From: DATBVX01 sp963705495
GTDB taxonomy: Bacteria; Pseudomonadota; Gammaproteobacteria; Steroidobacterales; Steroidobacteraceae
Direction of reading: 5' to 3'
Length of the DNA stretch: 64,000 bases
Assembly: GCA_963705495.1 (NCBI GenBank)
Contig: CAVPJQ010000008.1
Location: forward strand, 62,001 to 126,000
Of this stretch, positions 40,964 through 49,833 are shown piece after piece (the stretch's first letter is position 1; each line of letters starts with the position of its first letter). The notes beneath the pieces were generated by a model. That model had not been told where the DNA came from. It saw only the letters and a program-made list of their open reading frames with translations, and searched no databases. The position numbers were made by a program, and so were the translations under genes.

Positions 40964-43233
40964 GCGTGCTCTCATCAGCTTCGACTCTCGCGCTCAGCCG
41001 GCGGGATTTCCTGCGCGTCTCCGTCGCAGTTGGCGGCGGGCTCCTGGTTGGTCTGAGCTCGGCTGCCGAGCCCGGCGAGGCGAAGGGCTCGAGCGGCCAG
41101 CTCGGCTACTTCGTGCGCATCGATCCCGACGGTTCAGTCACGCTCGGAGCGCCGAATCCGGACATGGGCCAGGGCGTTCGCACGTCGCTCCCGATGCTGA
41201 TCGCCGAGGAGCTCGATGTCGATTGGCAGAGCGTGCGCGTCGAGCAGATGCCCCTCGGCATCATGCGCAATCCGAAGGGCGAGGGTTACACCTGGAAATA
41301 TGACGGTGTCGGCCAGGGTGCGGGCGGCAGCACGAGCGTCAGTGAGAATTGGCTCCTGCTGCGTCAGGTTGGGGCGCGTGCCCGCGAGATGCTGATCCTC
41401 GCGGCGGCGCAACGCTGGCAGGTCGAAGCCGCTTCCTGTGCGACCGAGCCCGGCCGCGTGGTACATCCAGCCTCCGGTCGCTCCGCGAGCTACGGTGAGC
41501 TTGCTGCGCAAGCCGCGACGCTCAAGCCGCCGAGCGCCGAGCCAAAGCTCAAGAGCCCTGCGGCATTTCGCATCATCGGCAAGCCGACGCGTGTGGTCGA
41601 CGGACGCGACATCGTCACCGGCGCTGCCAGCTTCGGAATCGACGCGCGCCTGCCGGGTCTGAAACATGCGGTACTGGCGCGCTGCCCGTGGTTCGACGGC
41701 GGCATCGAGAGCTTCGATGCGAGCGAAGCACTGAAGGTGCCTGGTGTGCGGCAGGTCGTGCGCATCGATGCCGAGCCCACCGGCAAGCCCTATACAGTGC
41801 TGGCTTCAGCGATCGCCGTAGTCGCCGACTCGACTTGGGCCGCGATGCAAGGTCGCGAACGCCTCAAGATCAAGTGGACGCGCGGGCCCTTTGCCGATGA
41901 GAGCACGTCGGCTCTGGAACAGCAGTGCACGGCGGCATTCGAGAAACAGGGAAGGATCGTTCGCAACGATGGTGATTTTGAGTCTGCCAGCGCCGCGTCG
42001 GCGAAAACGTTCCAGGCGCGCTATTGGCTCCCGTATGTCAGTCACTGCACGCTGGAGCCGCAGAATTGCGTCGCGTGGGTGCGGGCCGATCGATGCGAGA
42101 TCATCGCCCCGATCCAGATGCCAGGCTCCGCTTCGCGTATGGCGGCGCGGCTCACCGGACTCGACCGGCTGAACATCGACGTGCGCATGACTCGACTCGG
42201 CGGCGGATTTGGCCGGCGGCTCACGGCAGACTATGTGGCTGAGGCAGTGCTGGTTTCGAAGGCAGTCAAAGCGCCCGTGCAGGTCCTCTGGACGCGTGAA
42301 GACGACCTGCGCAATGACTTCTATCGCCCGGCCGGACTGCACGAGGTGCGCGCGGGCTTCGATGCGCAGGGAAAGCTCGTGGCCTGGACCCACCGGCTCG
42401 CGAGCGCTTCGAAGTACTACCGTCGCGAGGACGTGAAGCCCGAGGATGACTGGACATCCGAACTGTACCCCGACGATTTTCCGGCGGGTCTGGTGGCGAA
42501 CTATCGACTCGAGTATCACTCGATGCGTTCTGGCGCAGCACGTGGATCCTGGCGCGCGCCGGCGCACACGGCGAACGCGTTCGTGGTGCAGTCCTTCATC
42601 GACGAGATTGCCCATGGACTCAATCGCGATCCTCTGGAGCTGCGTCTCGCACTGCTCGGTCTGGGGCGAGAGATGAAATATGAGCAACACGGGGGGCCAA
42701 TCTTCGATACCGGGCGCCTCGCCAGCGTCCTGAGACTCGCGGCCCAGCAGGGCGACTGGGGCAAGTCGTTGCCGCCAGGGCGGGGTCGTGGCATCGCGGG
42801 CCACTTCACCTTCGGTGGGTACGTAGCGCACGTTGTCGAAGCGGAAGTGGACCGTCAGGGCGGCGTCCGCGTGCTCAAAGTCACCGGCGCGGTCGATTGC
42901 GGTCGCGCCGTCAATCCGCTCGGCGTGGATGCGCAGATGCAGAGTGGGATCATCGATGGCCTCTCACACGCGCTGCATCCGCAAATCACGATCCGCGACG
43001 GGCACGTCGAGCAGAGCAATTTCAACGACTACCCGCTGCTGCGGATGGCGGAGGCGCCCGCGGAGATCGAGATTCACATCATCCCGAGCGAACGCGACCC
43101 GGTGGGTATGGGTGAGTGCCCGTTGCCGCCGGTTGCCCCGGCGCTCGCGAACGCGATTTTCGCCGCGCGTGGCCTGCGCGTGCGTCGTCTGCCGATCGTG
43201 CCGGAGCTGGCGAGGTTATTGGCTCGAACCTGA
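40960..43233 (+). CDS. Molybdopterin-binding subunit of xanthine dehydrogenase-family oxidoreductase (IorB-like)
   Basis: 757 residues. Tat signal LSRRDFLRVSVAVGGGLLVG, so exported to the periplasm. Molybdopterin domains are duplicated in the usual aldehyde-oxidase manner: PDMGQGVRTSLPMLIAEEL, MTRLGGGFGRRLTADYV, RGSWRAPAHTANAFVVQSF, and the catalytic Glu in VGMGECPLPPVAPALANA. Closest type is isoquinoline 1-oxidoreductase beta subunit. It starts at TTG 40960, overlapping the regulator stop; GTG 40966 is an alternative start. No electron-transfer subunit is adjacent; a lone 2Fe-2S subunit lies at 24523. Confidence 0.92.
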   Translation: MSVLSSASTLALSRRDFLRVSVAVGGGLLVGLSSAAEPGEAKGSSGQLGYFVRIDPDGSVTLGAPNPDMGQGVRTSLPMLIAEELDVDWQSVRVEQMPLGIMRNPKGEGYTWKYDGVGQGAGGSTSVSENWLLLRQVGARAREMLILAAAQRWQVEAASCATEPGRVVHPASGRSASYGELAAQAATLKPPSAEPKLKSPAAFRIIGKPTRVVDGRDIVTGAASFGIDARLPGLKHAVLARCPWFDGGIESFDASEALKVPGVRQVVRIDAEPTGKPYTVLASAIAVVADSTWAAMQGRERLKIKWTRGPFADESTSALEQQCTAAFEKQGRIVRNDGDFESASAASAKTFQARYWLPYVSHCTLEPQNCVAWVRADRCEIIAPIQMPGSASRMAARLTGLDRLNIDVRMTRLGGGFGRRLTADYVAEAVLVSKAVKAPVQVLWTREDDLRNDFYRPAGLHEVRAGFDAQGKLVAWTHRLASASKYYRREDVKPEDDWTSELYPDDFPAGLVANYRLEYHSMRSGAARGSWRAPAHTANAFVVQSFIDEIAHGLNRDPLELRLALLGLGREMKYEQHGGPIFDTGRLASVLRLAAQQGDWGKSLPPGRGRGIAGHFTFGGYVAHVVEAEVDRQGGVRVLKVTGAVDCGRAVNPLGVDAQMQSGIIDGLSHALHPQITIRDGHVEQSNFNDYPLLRMAEAPAEIEIHIIPSERDPVGMGECPLPPVAPALANAIFAARGLRVRRLPIVPELARLLART

Positions 43234-43267
43234 GTCGGCGCCCCGACGTGCGGCTCGGCGACGAGCC

Positions 43268-45358
43268 TCATCCCTGCTGCAGAGCGAAGCGGAGCCTGAG
43301 GCGAGCGCGTTGCTCGATGGCCCGGCCATCGCGCACGATGGGCCGATAACGCCACTGTGAGACCGCCTTGATGGCGGCTTCATCAAAAGTTCCTTGGGGC
43401 TCAGCACGGTAGACGACAAGGTCCTTGACCGCGCCATCCCTGGTGACAGTGAATTCGAGCTCCACCCAGCCGTCAATTCCCTTGCGTTGCGCCTCGGCCG
43501 GGTAGCGTGGGACGACGTACTTGTCGCGCGCGAGTGTGGCCGCGTCGATGACGTTGCTCATGAAGGCCGAGCGCTCGCGTGCCGCTGCGGTTTGCTGCTC
43601 CGCCGCCGTGAGCGCCGCGGATGAGAAGCCGATTGCCTTCGCTTCATCGAGCGCGGCCTGCGCTGCCGCGAGGTCGCCCTGCGCCAGGCTGGCCTGCGAT
43701 TGCTGCAGCAGTCCCGCGCCGATTCTTTGCAATGCGGGCTGCAGGCGCGCGTTCTGTGGATCTGCGGCTCGAAGTTCGCGCCAGTAATAGGTTGCACTGT
43801 CGCGTTCGGGAGCGAGCAACCGACCCTGCGAGATGCGCTCATCGAGGCGTGCGGCGAGCTGAGTCTGCTGCTGAGTACGCGCACTTGTCTGCCGTGCCTT
43901 CTCGAGAGCACGTTGTGACGTACGAACGTTCGCGCCCAGCGAGTCGGCGTGGGTCAGCCATTGCTCGGCCGCGACGAAATCCCGGGCATCGATCGCCTGG
44001 CCGGCCTGCGTCAGCATTTGATCGCCGAGCGCACGGCGCGCCTGTTGTGCGGTGACGTTGGCCGGATCCGCGGCGAGCGCAGCGAGGATGTAGGTCTCCG
44101 CGCTGTCGCCTTCCGGCGCCATGAGCTTGTCTTCCCGTAAGCGCTCGTTGGCTTTCTTGAGCAGGTTCTCGGCACTCGTGCCGACGCGCCGCTGCTCGAT
44201 TTCGCGGCGCGCCTGGGCCAGCAAGGGAGAGATATTCTTCTGTCCCTGCGCGGCGCGATCCAGAAAGCTGATCGCACGAGTGAAATTGCCGGTGTCCGCC
44301 GCCTGCCGCGCGAGTGCGATCAGACGCCGTTCGCGCTCTTTGCCGAGTTGCGCGCTCAGGAAAGCCAGCCGCATGTTGTTGGGTCTGACCAGACGCGCAT
44401 CTTCGATGGCACGCGCGGCGTCATCGACGCGTTCTTCGAGCATCGCGGTCTCGGCACTCGTGAGGAGCTGATCCGCGATTCGGTCCAGACCTGCCTCGGC
44501 TTCGGTGTCGCCGGGGTGCGTCGCCAGCACCCTGCGGTACAGATCAAGAGCACTGCTGCCGGGCGGCGCGATGAGACGCCCGGCGTCGAATGCCGCTCCT
44601 GCTGCCGCAAGTGCCCGGCCGCGTTCGTCAGTTTTAGACGACGCTGGCGCCCTGGCCGGTGGCAACGATTGCACTGGCGGCTTCGCTGTCGGCTGCGGTA
44701 GGGGAGCAGGCGCGCGCACCGCTGGTGCCGCCGATTGTGGCGCAGGTTGCACAGCGGGCTGCTGAGCTTGCTGGCGCGGCCCTGCCGTGAAGAAGATGTA
44801 CGCCGCGACCGTCGCCGCGATGATGAGCACGGCGATGCCGATGAAGACCGCCGACATCAAGCCCCGCCGCGGCGGCGGCGTGGTCTCGGCCGGCGTAAAA
44901 GTGCGGCCCTCCATGTGCCGGCGTATTCCGGCTTCGATGAACTGACGCACGCGCGGCGGCGAAACCGGCTTGTGCAAGAAGCGATAGATGTCCCCGGAGG
45001 TGATCAGCTTGACGAGCTGTGTCTGATCGTCGGTCGTCCCGGCGACGATCAGCACGAGGTCGGGGAACTGGCCCCGGAGCTGTTCGCAGAAGGCCTCGGA
45101 ATCCTCGCCCGTTGCAAGGGTGTCGACGACGATCACACCGACACGCCCCGCCATCATCAGTTCGCCGGCCTGTTGAGGGGTGGCCGCGTCCAGGACACGA
45201 CGCGAACCGCCCGCGGCGTCATGCAGGATCGCGAGCAGACCAGCGTCCGAGGTCAGCGCGACGATATCGATCGATTGGCCCGCGGCTGACAGCTGCGCCG
45301 CGACCCGCTCGATTGCTGGATCCTCGGGGATCGGATTCGGGTGGCCTTGTACGGGCAT
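43268..45358 (-). CDS. Receiver-like / membrane / repeat / TonB C-terminal fusion protein
   Basis: 696 residues. Residues 30-145 form a receiver-like domain: Asp79 in GVIVVDTL sits where the phospho-acceptor Asp would be, with Thr and Lys130-Pro131 (FLHKPVSPP) in the expected places. However, the paired acidic residues after the first strand are absent (VALTSDAG). One membrane helix (167-190) follows, then a Pro/Ala/Gln linker. A long helical TPR-like array follows to about 590 (repeats around GDSAETYILAALAADPAN and APERDSATYYW). A TonB C-terminal domain (YPAEAQRKGIDGWVELEFTV ... FDEAAIKAVSQWRYRP) ends the protein. It would join cytoplasmic signalling to an outer-membrane partner. Convergent with the oxidoreductase gene. 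Confidence 0.88.
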   Translation of the reverse strand: MPVQGHPNPIPEDPAIERVAAQLSAAGQSIDIVALTSDAGLLAILHDAAGGSRRVLDAATPQQAGELMMAGRVGVIVVDTLATGEDSEAFCEQLRGQFPDLVLIVAGTTDDQTQLVKLITSGDIYRFLHKPVSPPRVRQFIEAGIRRHMEGRTFTPAETTPPPRRGLMSAVFIGIAVLIIAATVAAYIFFTAGPRQQAQQPAVQPAPQSAAPAVRAPAPLPQPTAKPPVQSLPPARAPASSKTDERGRALAAAGAAFDAGRLIAPPGSSALDLYRRVLATHPGDTEAEAGLDRIADQLLTSAETAMLEERVDDAARAIEDARLVRPNNMRLAFLSAQLGKERERRLIALARQAADTGNFTRAISFLDRAAQGQKNISPLLAQARREIEQRRVGTSAENLLKKANERLREDKLMAPEGDSAETYILAALAADPANVTAQQARRALGDQMLTQAGQAIDARDFVAAEQWLTHADSLGANVRTSQRALEKARQTSARTQQQTQLAARLDERISQGRLLAPERDSATYYWRELRAADPQNARLQPALQRIGAGLLQQSQASLAQGDLAAAQAALDEAKAIGFSSAALTAAEQQTAAARERSAFMSNVIDAATLARDKYVVPRYPAEAQRKGIDGWVELEFTVTRDGAVKDLVVYRAEPQGTFDEAAIKAVSQWRYRPIVRDGRAIEQRARLRLRFALQQG

Positions 45359-45529
45359 GTGTGCTCCCCGCCTTCGACCTCAGTATCCCGGTTCCCGGCG
45401 TAATCGCGGGGCGGGGCGAGGCGCATACGATACGGGGTCTGTCAGCCGAGACAACGACTGCTGCACTGCGTCACCGGATTCTGTGAAATGAGTCCTGACT
45501 GCACAATGACGACGCATTGAGATGAAAGG

Positions 45530-46486
45530 ATGAACGGCGCGCGACGGATGGAAAGTGTCTCCCTGGTCTTGCTTGGCGCGCTGGTGCTCGGGACGACGCT
45601 CGCTTACCTCGGGTCCTGGTCGTGGTTTCTCGATCTCTTTTCGCACTTCCGCGTTCAGTATGCGGTGCTCGGCGCGACGCTTGCGGTGATTTTTGGGGCC
45701 AGGAAGCGCGCGCTGCTTGCCGCGCTCAGTATCGGCGCGCTGCTCGCCAACCTGCCGCCGATCGTCCCGCAATTCGTGGGCTCTGCGAGCGCCGCGCCTG
45801 CCGCGCGCAGCCCACCCATCAGAGTGCTGTCCTTCAACGTCTTCAAGTACAGCCACGAGTACCAGCGGCTGGTGCAATTCGTCGGCGAAGAATCTCCCGA
45901 TGTCCTGATCCTCATGGAGGTGACGCCGGCGTGGGCGCAGGCGCTGGGCGGACTTTCGGCTCAGTACGCGTTTCGCTGGGTAAATCCCGGCGACGATGCT
46001 TCCGGCATCGCGGTGCTGAGTCGCCGCGTGCCGCTCCAGAGTCAGGTGATCGATCTGGGTGATAGCGGTGTGTCCTCGTTGCTGTTTACGCTCCCCGACC
46101 CGGCCGGCGACATCACCTTCGTCGCCACGCATCTGTCGTGGCCGTTCGGCGCGCACCTCGCCCGCATTCGCAACGCAGAGCTCGCTGCATTGGCTCGCCT
46201 GGCGCGCGAACAGCGCGGCGCATTCGCGATCGTCGGCGATCTCAACGTTACGCCGTATTCGCCGCGTTTTCAGCAGCTCTTGAGTGACGGCGGTCTGCGC
46301 AGCTGCGCCGAGGGTGAGGGGCCGCGAGCCACCTGGCCAGCATTCGTCGTGCCGCTCTTCATCCAGATCGATCATTGCCTGGCGAACGCTCAGGTCGATG
46401 CGAGTGACTTCAGGGTCGGCCGGTTCCTGGGTTCCGATCACTACCCCATCAGCGTTGAGCTCAAGGTTCAGGCGCCGACACTCTGA
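45530..46486 (+). CDS. Membrane-anchored endonuclease/exonuclease/phosphatase family protein
   Basis: 318 residues. Two or three N-terminal membrane helices (LVLLGALVLGTTLAYLG; YAVLGATLAVIFGA; LLAALSIGALLANLPP) and then an EEP domain: IRVLSFNVFKYS (metal Asn), ILMEVTPAWA (catalytic Glu), ATHLSWPFG (His), AIVGDLNVTPYSP (Asp/Asn), and SDHYPI (His). EEP proteins hydrolyse phosphodiesters in nucleic acids or lipids; membrane-anchored ones may act outside. Start could also be Met at 45548. The stop lies 11 bp before palindromic copy B. Confidence 0.9.
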   Translation: MNGARRMESVSLVLLGALVLGTTLAYLGSWSWFLDLFSHFRVQYAVLGATLAVIFGARKRALLAALSIGALLANLPPIVPQFVGSASAAPAARSPPIRVLSFNVFKYSHEYQRLVQFVGEESPDVLILMEVTPAWAQALGGLSAQYAFRWVNPGDDASGIAVLSRRVPLQSQVIDLGDSGVSSLLFTLPDPAGDITFVATHLSWPFGAHLARIRNAELAALARLAREQRGAFAIVGDLNVTPYSPRFQQLLSDGGLRSCAEGEGPRATWPAFVVPLFIQIDHCLANAQVDASDFRVGRFLGSDHYPISVELKVQAPTL

Positions 46487-46497
46487 CAGAGCGATGT

Positions 46498-46600
46498 CTC
46501 GATCGGGTAGGTGTTTTCGAGACCGCCGTGAATCCATCCATGGAGGCTGCGTGGAAAACGTCCTGTTTTCCACGCTCTCGAAAACACCTACCCAATCGAG
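46498..46600. repeat. Long palindromic element, copy B (25-bp arms, same 53-nt core)
   Basis: Left arm 46498-46522 and right arm 46576-46600 pair over 25 bp with one mismatch (24/25). They enclose a 53-nt core (46523-46575) that matches copy A at 48 of 53 positions. The inner hairpin is GCGTGGAAAAC / GTTTTCCACGC with loop GTCCT. Its closing pair is G-C here and C-G in copy A, a compensatory change, and a G-T pair of copy A is G-C here. The arms have no similarity to those of copy A. The element fills the gap between the convergent EEP and DUF502 genes (11 and 14 bp from the stops). Confidence 0.9.
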
Positions 46601-46614
46601 CCACCGCTCATCGA

Positions 46615-47217
46615 CTACCGGGTTGTAGTGGCGCCGCCCGCCGACATGCCACCGGTCAACACCAGGCGCATCGCCTCTTCGACGCCGATGTCGAGCGGGG
46701 TCAGGCGCGCGCGTGGCAGATAAAGGGTGTAGCCCCCGATCTGGTAGCTCATCGGAAAGTAAACGCCGACCATGCCATCCGCGGCGGGTTGCGTTTCGAG
46801 CTCAGGCGCCGACTCGCGGGTGACGAATCCAATCAATCGCGCTTCGCCGAAACTCGCGACCACTACGCGCCGCAGGTCGCGGCGCTTGCCTTGCGATGGG
46901 AGGAACTTGACCAGGTCGCGTAGCGCGCCGTAGACGGTTTTAACCAGCGGAATGTGTTCGAGGAACTTGTCCCACTGAGAGAGGAACCAGCGCACCACAT
47001 AGGCGTTGACGACCAGGCCTGCGCCCAGCAGCAGCAGAAAGCCCACGATCAGGCCGAGCCCCGGCCAATAGTGGACGCTTGGCAGTACGAAGGTGATGAG
47101 ATCGCGCAGCGCCCCTTCGATGTTCGTGCCCAGCCAGACGATGAGATAGATCGTCAGGCCGATCGGCAGTACGGCTGCCAGGCCTTTCATCAGCAGGTTC
47201 CAGAGTTTGTTCATCAT
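46615..47217 (-). CDS. DUF502 family membrane protein
   Basis: 200 residues. Two membrane helices (LAAVLPIGLTIYLIVWLG and GLGLIVGFLLLLGAGLVVNAYV) followed by a soluble beta-rich part: IPLVKTVYGALRDLVKFL, VVVASFGEARLIGFVTRE, MVGVYFPMSYQIGGYTLYLP. This is the DUF502 pattern; the function is unknown, although the family is widespread. Convergent with the EEP gene across copy B and divergent from the next gene. Confidence 0.92.
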   Translation of the reverse strand: MMNKLWNLLMKGLAAVLPIGLTIYLIVWLGTNIEGALRDLITFVLPSVHYWPGLGLIVGFLLLLGAGLVVNAYVVRWFLSQWDKFLEHIPLVKTVYGALRDLVKFLPSQGKRRDLRRVVVASFGEARLIGFVTRESAPELETQPAADGMVGVYFPMSYQIGGYTLYLPRARLTPLDIGVEEAMRLVLTGGMSAGGATTTR

Positions 47218-47344
47218 GCTCAGGCTCAGTCAGTCAGCGCCGCACGCCGCGACGGCGCATTGTACGCCGCAGCGGCTTTGCATCCGGGCGCGACCGGCAT
47301 CGATAATCCGGCGCACTTTGCCGCACGTGAAGGTGGAGACACGC

Positions 47345-48268
47345 ATGAGATTCGAAACGCAGTCGCCCAGCGGGCGCCTCCCGCGCCTGCTCGCCTGTCT
47401 GTTTGCCAGTCAGTTGATCCTGGCGATGCCGGCGCTCACCTGGGCGGCGAGTGGGCAGGACAAAGTCGTCAAGGGATATCTCGAGGCCGCGGCGTCGGGT
47501 CAGCCGGAAGCCGTGCTCAATTTCCTGCACCCGGGCGAGGTCGAGGACCTGCGCAACAATCTCATCAAGACACTCGAGGACGAGGCCGCCCACGGCAGCA
47601 GCACGGTGCGCGAGCGCCTCTTCGGTGCCTCCACGATCGATGACATTCGCCACCTGACACCCAATAACGTCTTCATCTCGGTCGCGCGCCGGCTCGGCCT
47701 GCCAGCGGAGCGCATCGGCGAAGTCAAGGTCCTCGGCATCATCGACGAGAACTCCCAGCTGAGCCATGCCGTCGCGCGCATCGCGCCTCCCGTGAACAGC
47801 GAACTGCGCGGCCGGGTGGCGCTCGTCAGCCTGGTGCGCTATGGCAAGGAATGGCGCGTCGCGATTCCGTACTCGTTTCAGGCTCGCCTCGACGCAGCGA
47901 CGGCTGCACCGGCGGCTCGTCCCGCCGCCGGATCGAAGACACCGAATACGCCGGAGATCCTGGAGTTCCTCGAAGATGGATCAAGCATCCTGCGCAAGGG
48001 CGATTGCGCGGGGTTCTTCAATGACCGGATGAGCCCGAACTTCCGCAACAGCACTGCGCCGAAAGCGCTGAAGACGCTGATCGATCAATGCATGACTTAC
48101 GAGGACACGCGCGAGACGTACATCGCAGCGCTGGAGCTGGCGCGTCGCATGTCGCCGGCCTATGAGCAGAACGGGACGCGTGCCATCTATGATCTGCGTG
48201 GCCAGGGCCTGCCTTTCGATCGCTTCGTCCTGGAAAAGGTGGAGGATCGCTGGTACGTGGCAGAGTAG
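47345..48268 (+). CDS. Hypothetical exported protein
   Basis: 307 residues from ATG 47345. A signal peptide (RLLACLFASQLILAMPALTWAA) is followed by two mostly helical domains joined by an Ala/Pro linker (TAAPAARPAAGSKTPNT). The C-terminal part has two Cys (GDCAGFF, DQCMTYED) that could form a disulphide. No family was recognised. Open frame further upstream overlaps the divergent DUF502 start and was discarded. Convergent with the next gene. Confidence 0.78.
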   Translation: MRFETQSPSGRLPRLLACLFASQLILAMPALTWAASGQDKVVKGYLEAAASGQPEAVLNFLHPGEVEDLRNNLIKTLEDEAAHGSSTVRERLFGASTIDDIRHLTPNNVFISVARRLGLPAERIGEVKVLGIIDENSQLSHAVARIAPPVNSELRGRVALVSLVRYGKEWRVAIPYSFQARLDAATAAPAARPAAGSKTPNTPEILEFLEDGSSILRKGDCAGFFNDRMSPNFRNSTAPKALKTLIDQCMTYEDTRETYIAALELARRMSPAYEQNGTRAIYDLRGQGLPFDRFVLEKVEDRWYVAE

Positions 48269-48278
48269 TCGGCAGCAG

Positions 48279-49199
48279 TCACGGAGCTGTCGGCGCGGCC
48301 GAGGCGCAGAACCGCTCGATGCTGCGCCGATACTGCGCGATGGTCGAGAAGCTGTGCTGAGTGGTGTCCCACAGCAGGTAATCGGTGACCGCGTTTTCGC
48401 CTTCGCGGCGGGTGTATTCCAGCAAGCGGCTGTCCTCCCGGAAGGTCATGTCGCGTCCGGCACGGCAGGGCAGAGAATGTGACACGCGTGCGAGCTGCTC
48501 GGGGAAAGCGATCGAGCCGGTGCGCAGGTCGATCACTGCTACCGTATCGCAGTCCGGTGTGCAGCTCAGCCTGGTGAGCGCGAACCCTCCAGCGAAGTTG
48601 TTGCCGCCGCGCGCGGCCGCTTCCAGGGAAGCCGCCAGCTCCGCGGTGCGCGGGTCGGAGCCAGGATTGATGCCCAGATTGTCCGGCAACTCCGCGATGG
48701 GCACGCGATACTCGGAAAAGCGTGGGCGGCCGAGCTCCGCACGGTCCTCGCCCGAGGTTGCGCTGCCCAAGATTCGATCCAGTTCCGCAGCCGCCTCATC
48801 CGAAAGCATCCAGTCATCGATCTCGACGTTGTTGACCGGCTCCGAATCGCTGACTTCTATTGCCTGCAGCCCATGGTCAGCGCAATTGGCAGCACCCGAC
48901 GACGTCTGCCCGCGGCGACACGCGCTGAACTGCGTGTGCGCACCGTAAAGCCCGGCCAGGCCCGGCTCCTCGGGTCGCACGAAGATCCAGTAACGGCCGG
49001 CGGGCAGATCGAAAGCGAAGTTTGCTTCGCCGTGGCGCACCAGCTGGCTGTACTGCGCCTGCGTCTCGAGGTTGTGGGCATAGAGCGTGGCATCCGGTAT
49101 CGCGCGCCCGGGGAATGAGATGCGCCCGGCAACTGCGGCGGCGAAAGCGAGTGACGATGCGACCGTGAGCAATGCGAACAGCAGCACCGCGCGGCCCAT
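48279..49199 (-). CDS. Hypothetical exported protein
   Basis: About 306 residues. From ATG 49199 the N-terminus is a clear signal peptide (MGRAVLLFALLTVASSLAFAA); Met codons at 49220 and 49274 would extend it without a ribosome binding site. The mature part begins with a carboxypeptidase-regulatory-like beta segment (AGRISFPGRAIPDATLYAHNLE ... FDLPAGRYWIFVRPEEPG). It has several Cys (FSACRRG, AANCADH, LSCTPDCDTV) suited to disulphides. No enzymatic motif recognised. Confidence 0.75.
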   Translation of the reverse strand: MGRAVLLFALLTVASSLAFAAAVAGRISFPGRAIPDATLYAHNLETQAQYSQLVRHGEANFAFDLPAGRYWIFVRPEEPGLAGLYGAHTQFSACRRGQTSSGAANCADHGLQAIEVSDSEPVNNVEIDDWMLSDEAAAELDRILGSATSGEDRAELGRPRFSEYRVPIAELPDNLGINPGSDPRTAELAASLEAAARGGNNFAGGFALTRLSCTPDCDTVAVIDLRTGSIAFPEQLARVSHSLPCRAGRDMTFREDSRLLEYTRREGENAVTDYLLWDTTQHSFSTIAQYRRSIERFCASAAPTAP

Positions 49200-49311
49200 G
49201 AGTGAGCCTTGCGTTGTCATGCAACGAGCGGGATAGTCGCGTGCGCAGTCATTGCCCGTCGAATTCCCGGCCAACCTGGCCGCGGGAGATGGTAGCTGAA
49301 CTGGCGAGAGG

Positions 49312-49833
49312 ATGGAGATTTCGGTGGTCCCCGAGACGACGCGGCAACCTCCGCCCGATGCTTTTCAGATCCGTCCGGCGACGGTTGCCGATGTCCCGAT
49401 CGTGCTCGCGTTGACCCGCGAGCTGGCGGAGTACGAGAAGCTGCTCCATGAGGTGGTCGGGACCGAGGCGCTGGTGCAGGCGGCGTTGTTCGGCCCGAAA
49501 CCGGTTGCCGAATGTGCCCTCGCCTGCGTGCGTGATGGCCCCGTCGGCTTCGCCCTTTACTTCCACAACTACTCGACCTTCATGGGACGCGCCGGGCTGT
49601 ATCTCGAGGATCTGTTCGTGCGTCCAGAATACCGCGGCCAGGGAATCGGCGAGGCGCTGCTGCGCTACCTGGCGCGGATCGCGGTGGAGCGCGGATGTGC
49701 GCGCATGGAGTGGGCCGTCCTCAACTGGAACAAGCGCGCGATCGGGTTCTACGAGCGCATGGGTGCGGTCGGTATTCTCGACTGGACGGTTTTTCGCGTG
49801 AGTGGCGAGGCGCTGGTGCGGCTCGGTTCCTGA
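49312..49833 (+). CDS. GNAT family N-acetyltransferase
   Basis: 173 residues. GNAT fold with acetyl-CoA loop EYRGQGIGEALL and the C-terminal helix/strand (MEWAVLNWNKRAIGFYERMG). The segment FALYFHNYSTFMGRAGLYLEDLFV is typical of the spermidine/spermine (diamine) acetyltransferase-like branch; the substrate is not proven. The last 85 bp overlap, on the opposite strand, the end of the lipoprotein gene that converges on it. Confidence 0.92.
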   Translation: MEISVVPETTRQPPPDAFQIRPATVADVPIVLALTRELAEYEKLLHEVVGTEALVQAALFGPKPVAECALACVRDGPVGFALYFHNYSTFMGRAGLYLEDLFVRPEYRGQGIGEALLRYLARIAVERGCARMEWAVLNWNKRAIGFYERMGAVGILDWTVFRVSGEALVRLGS

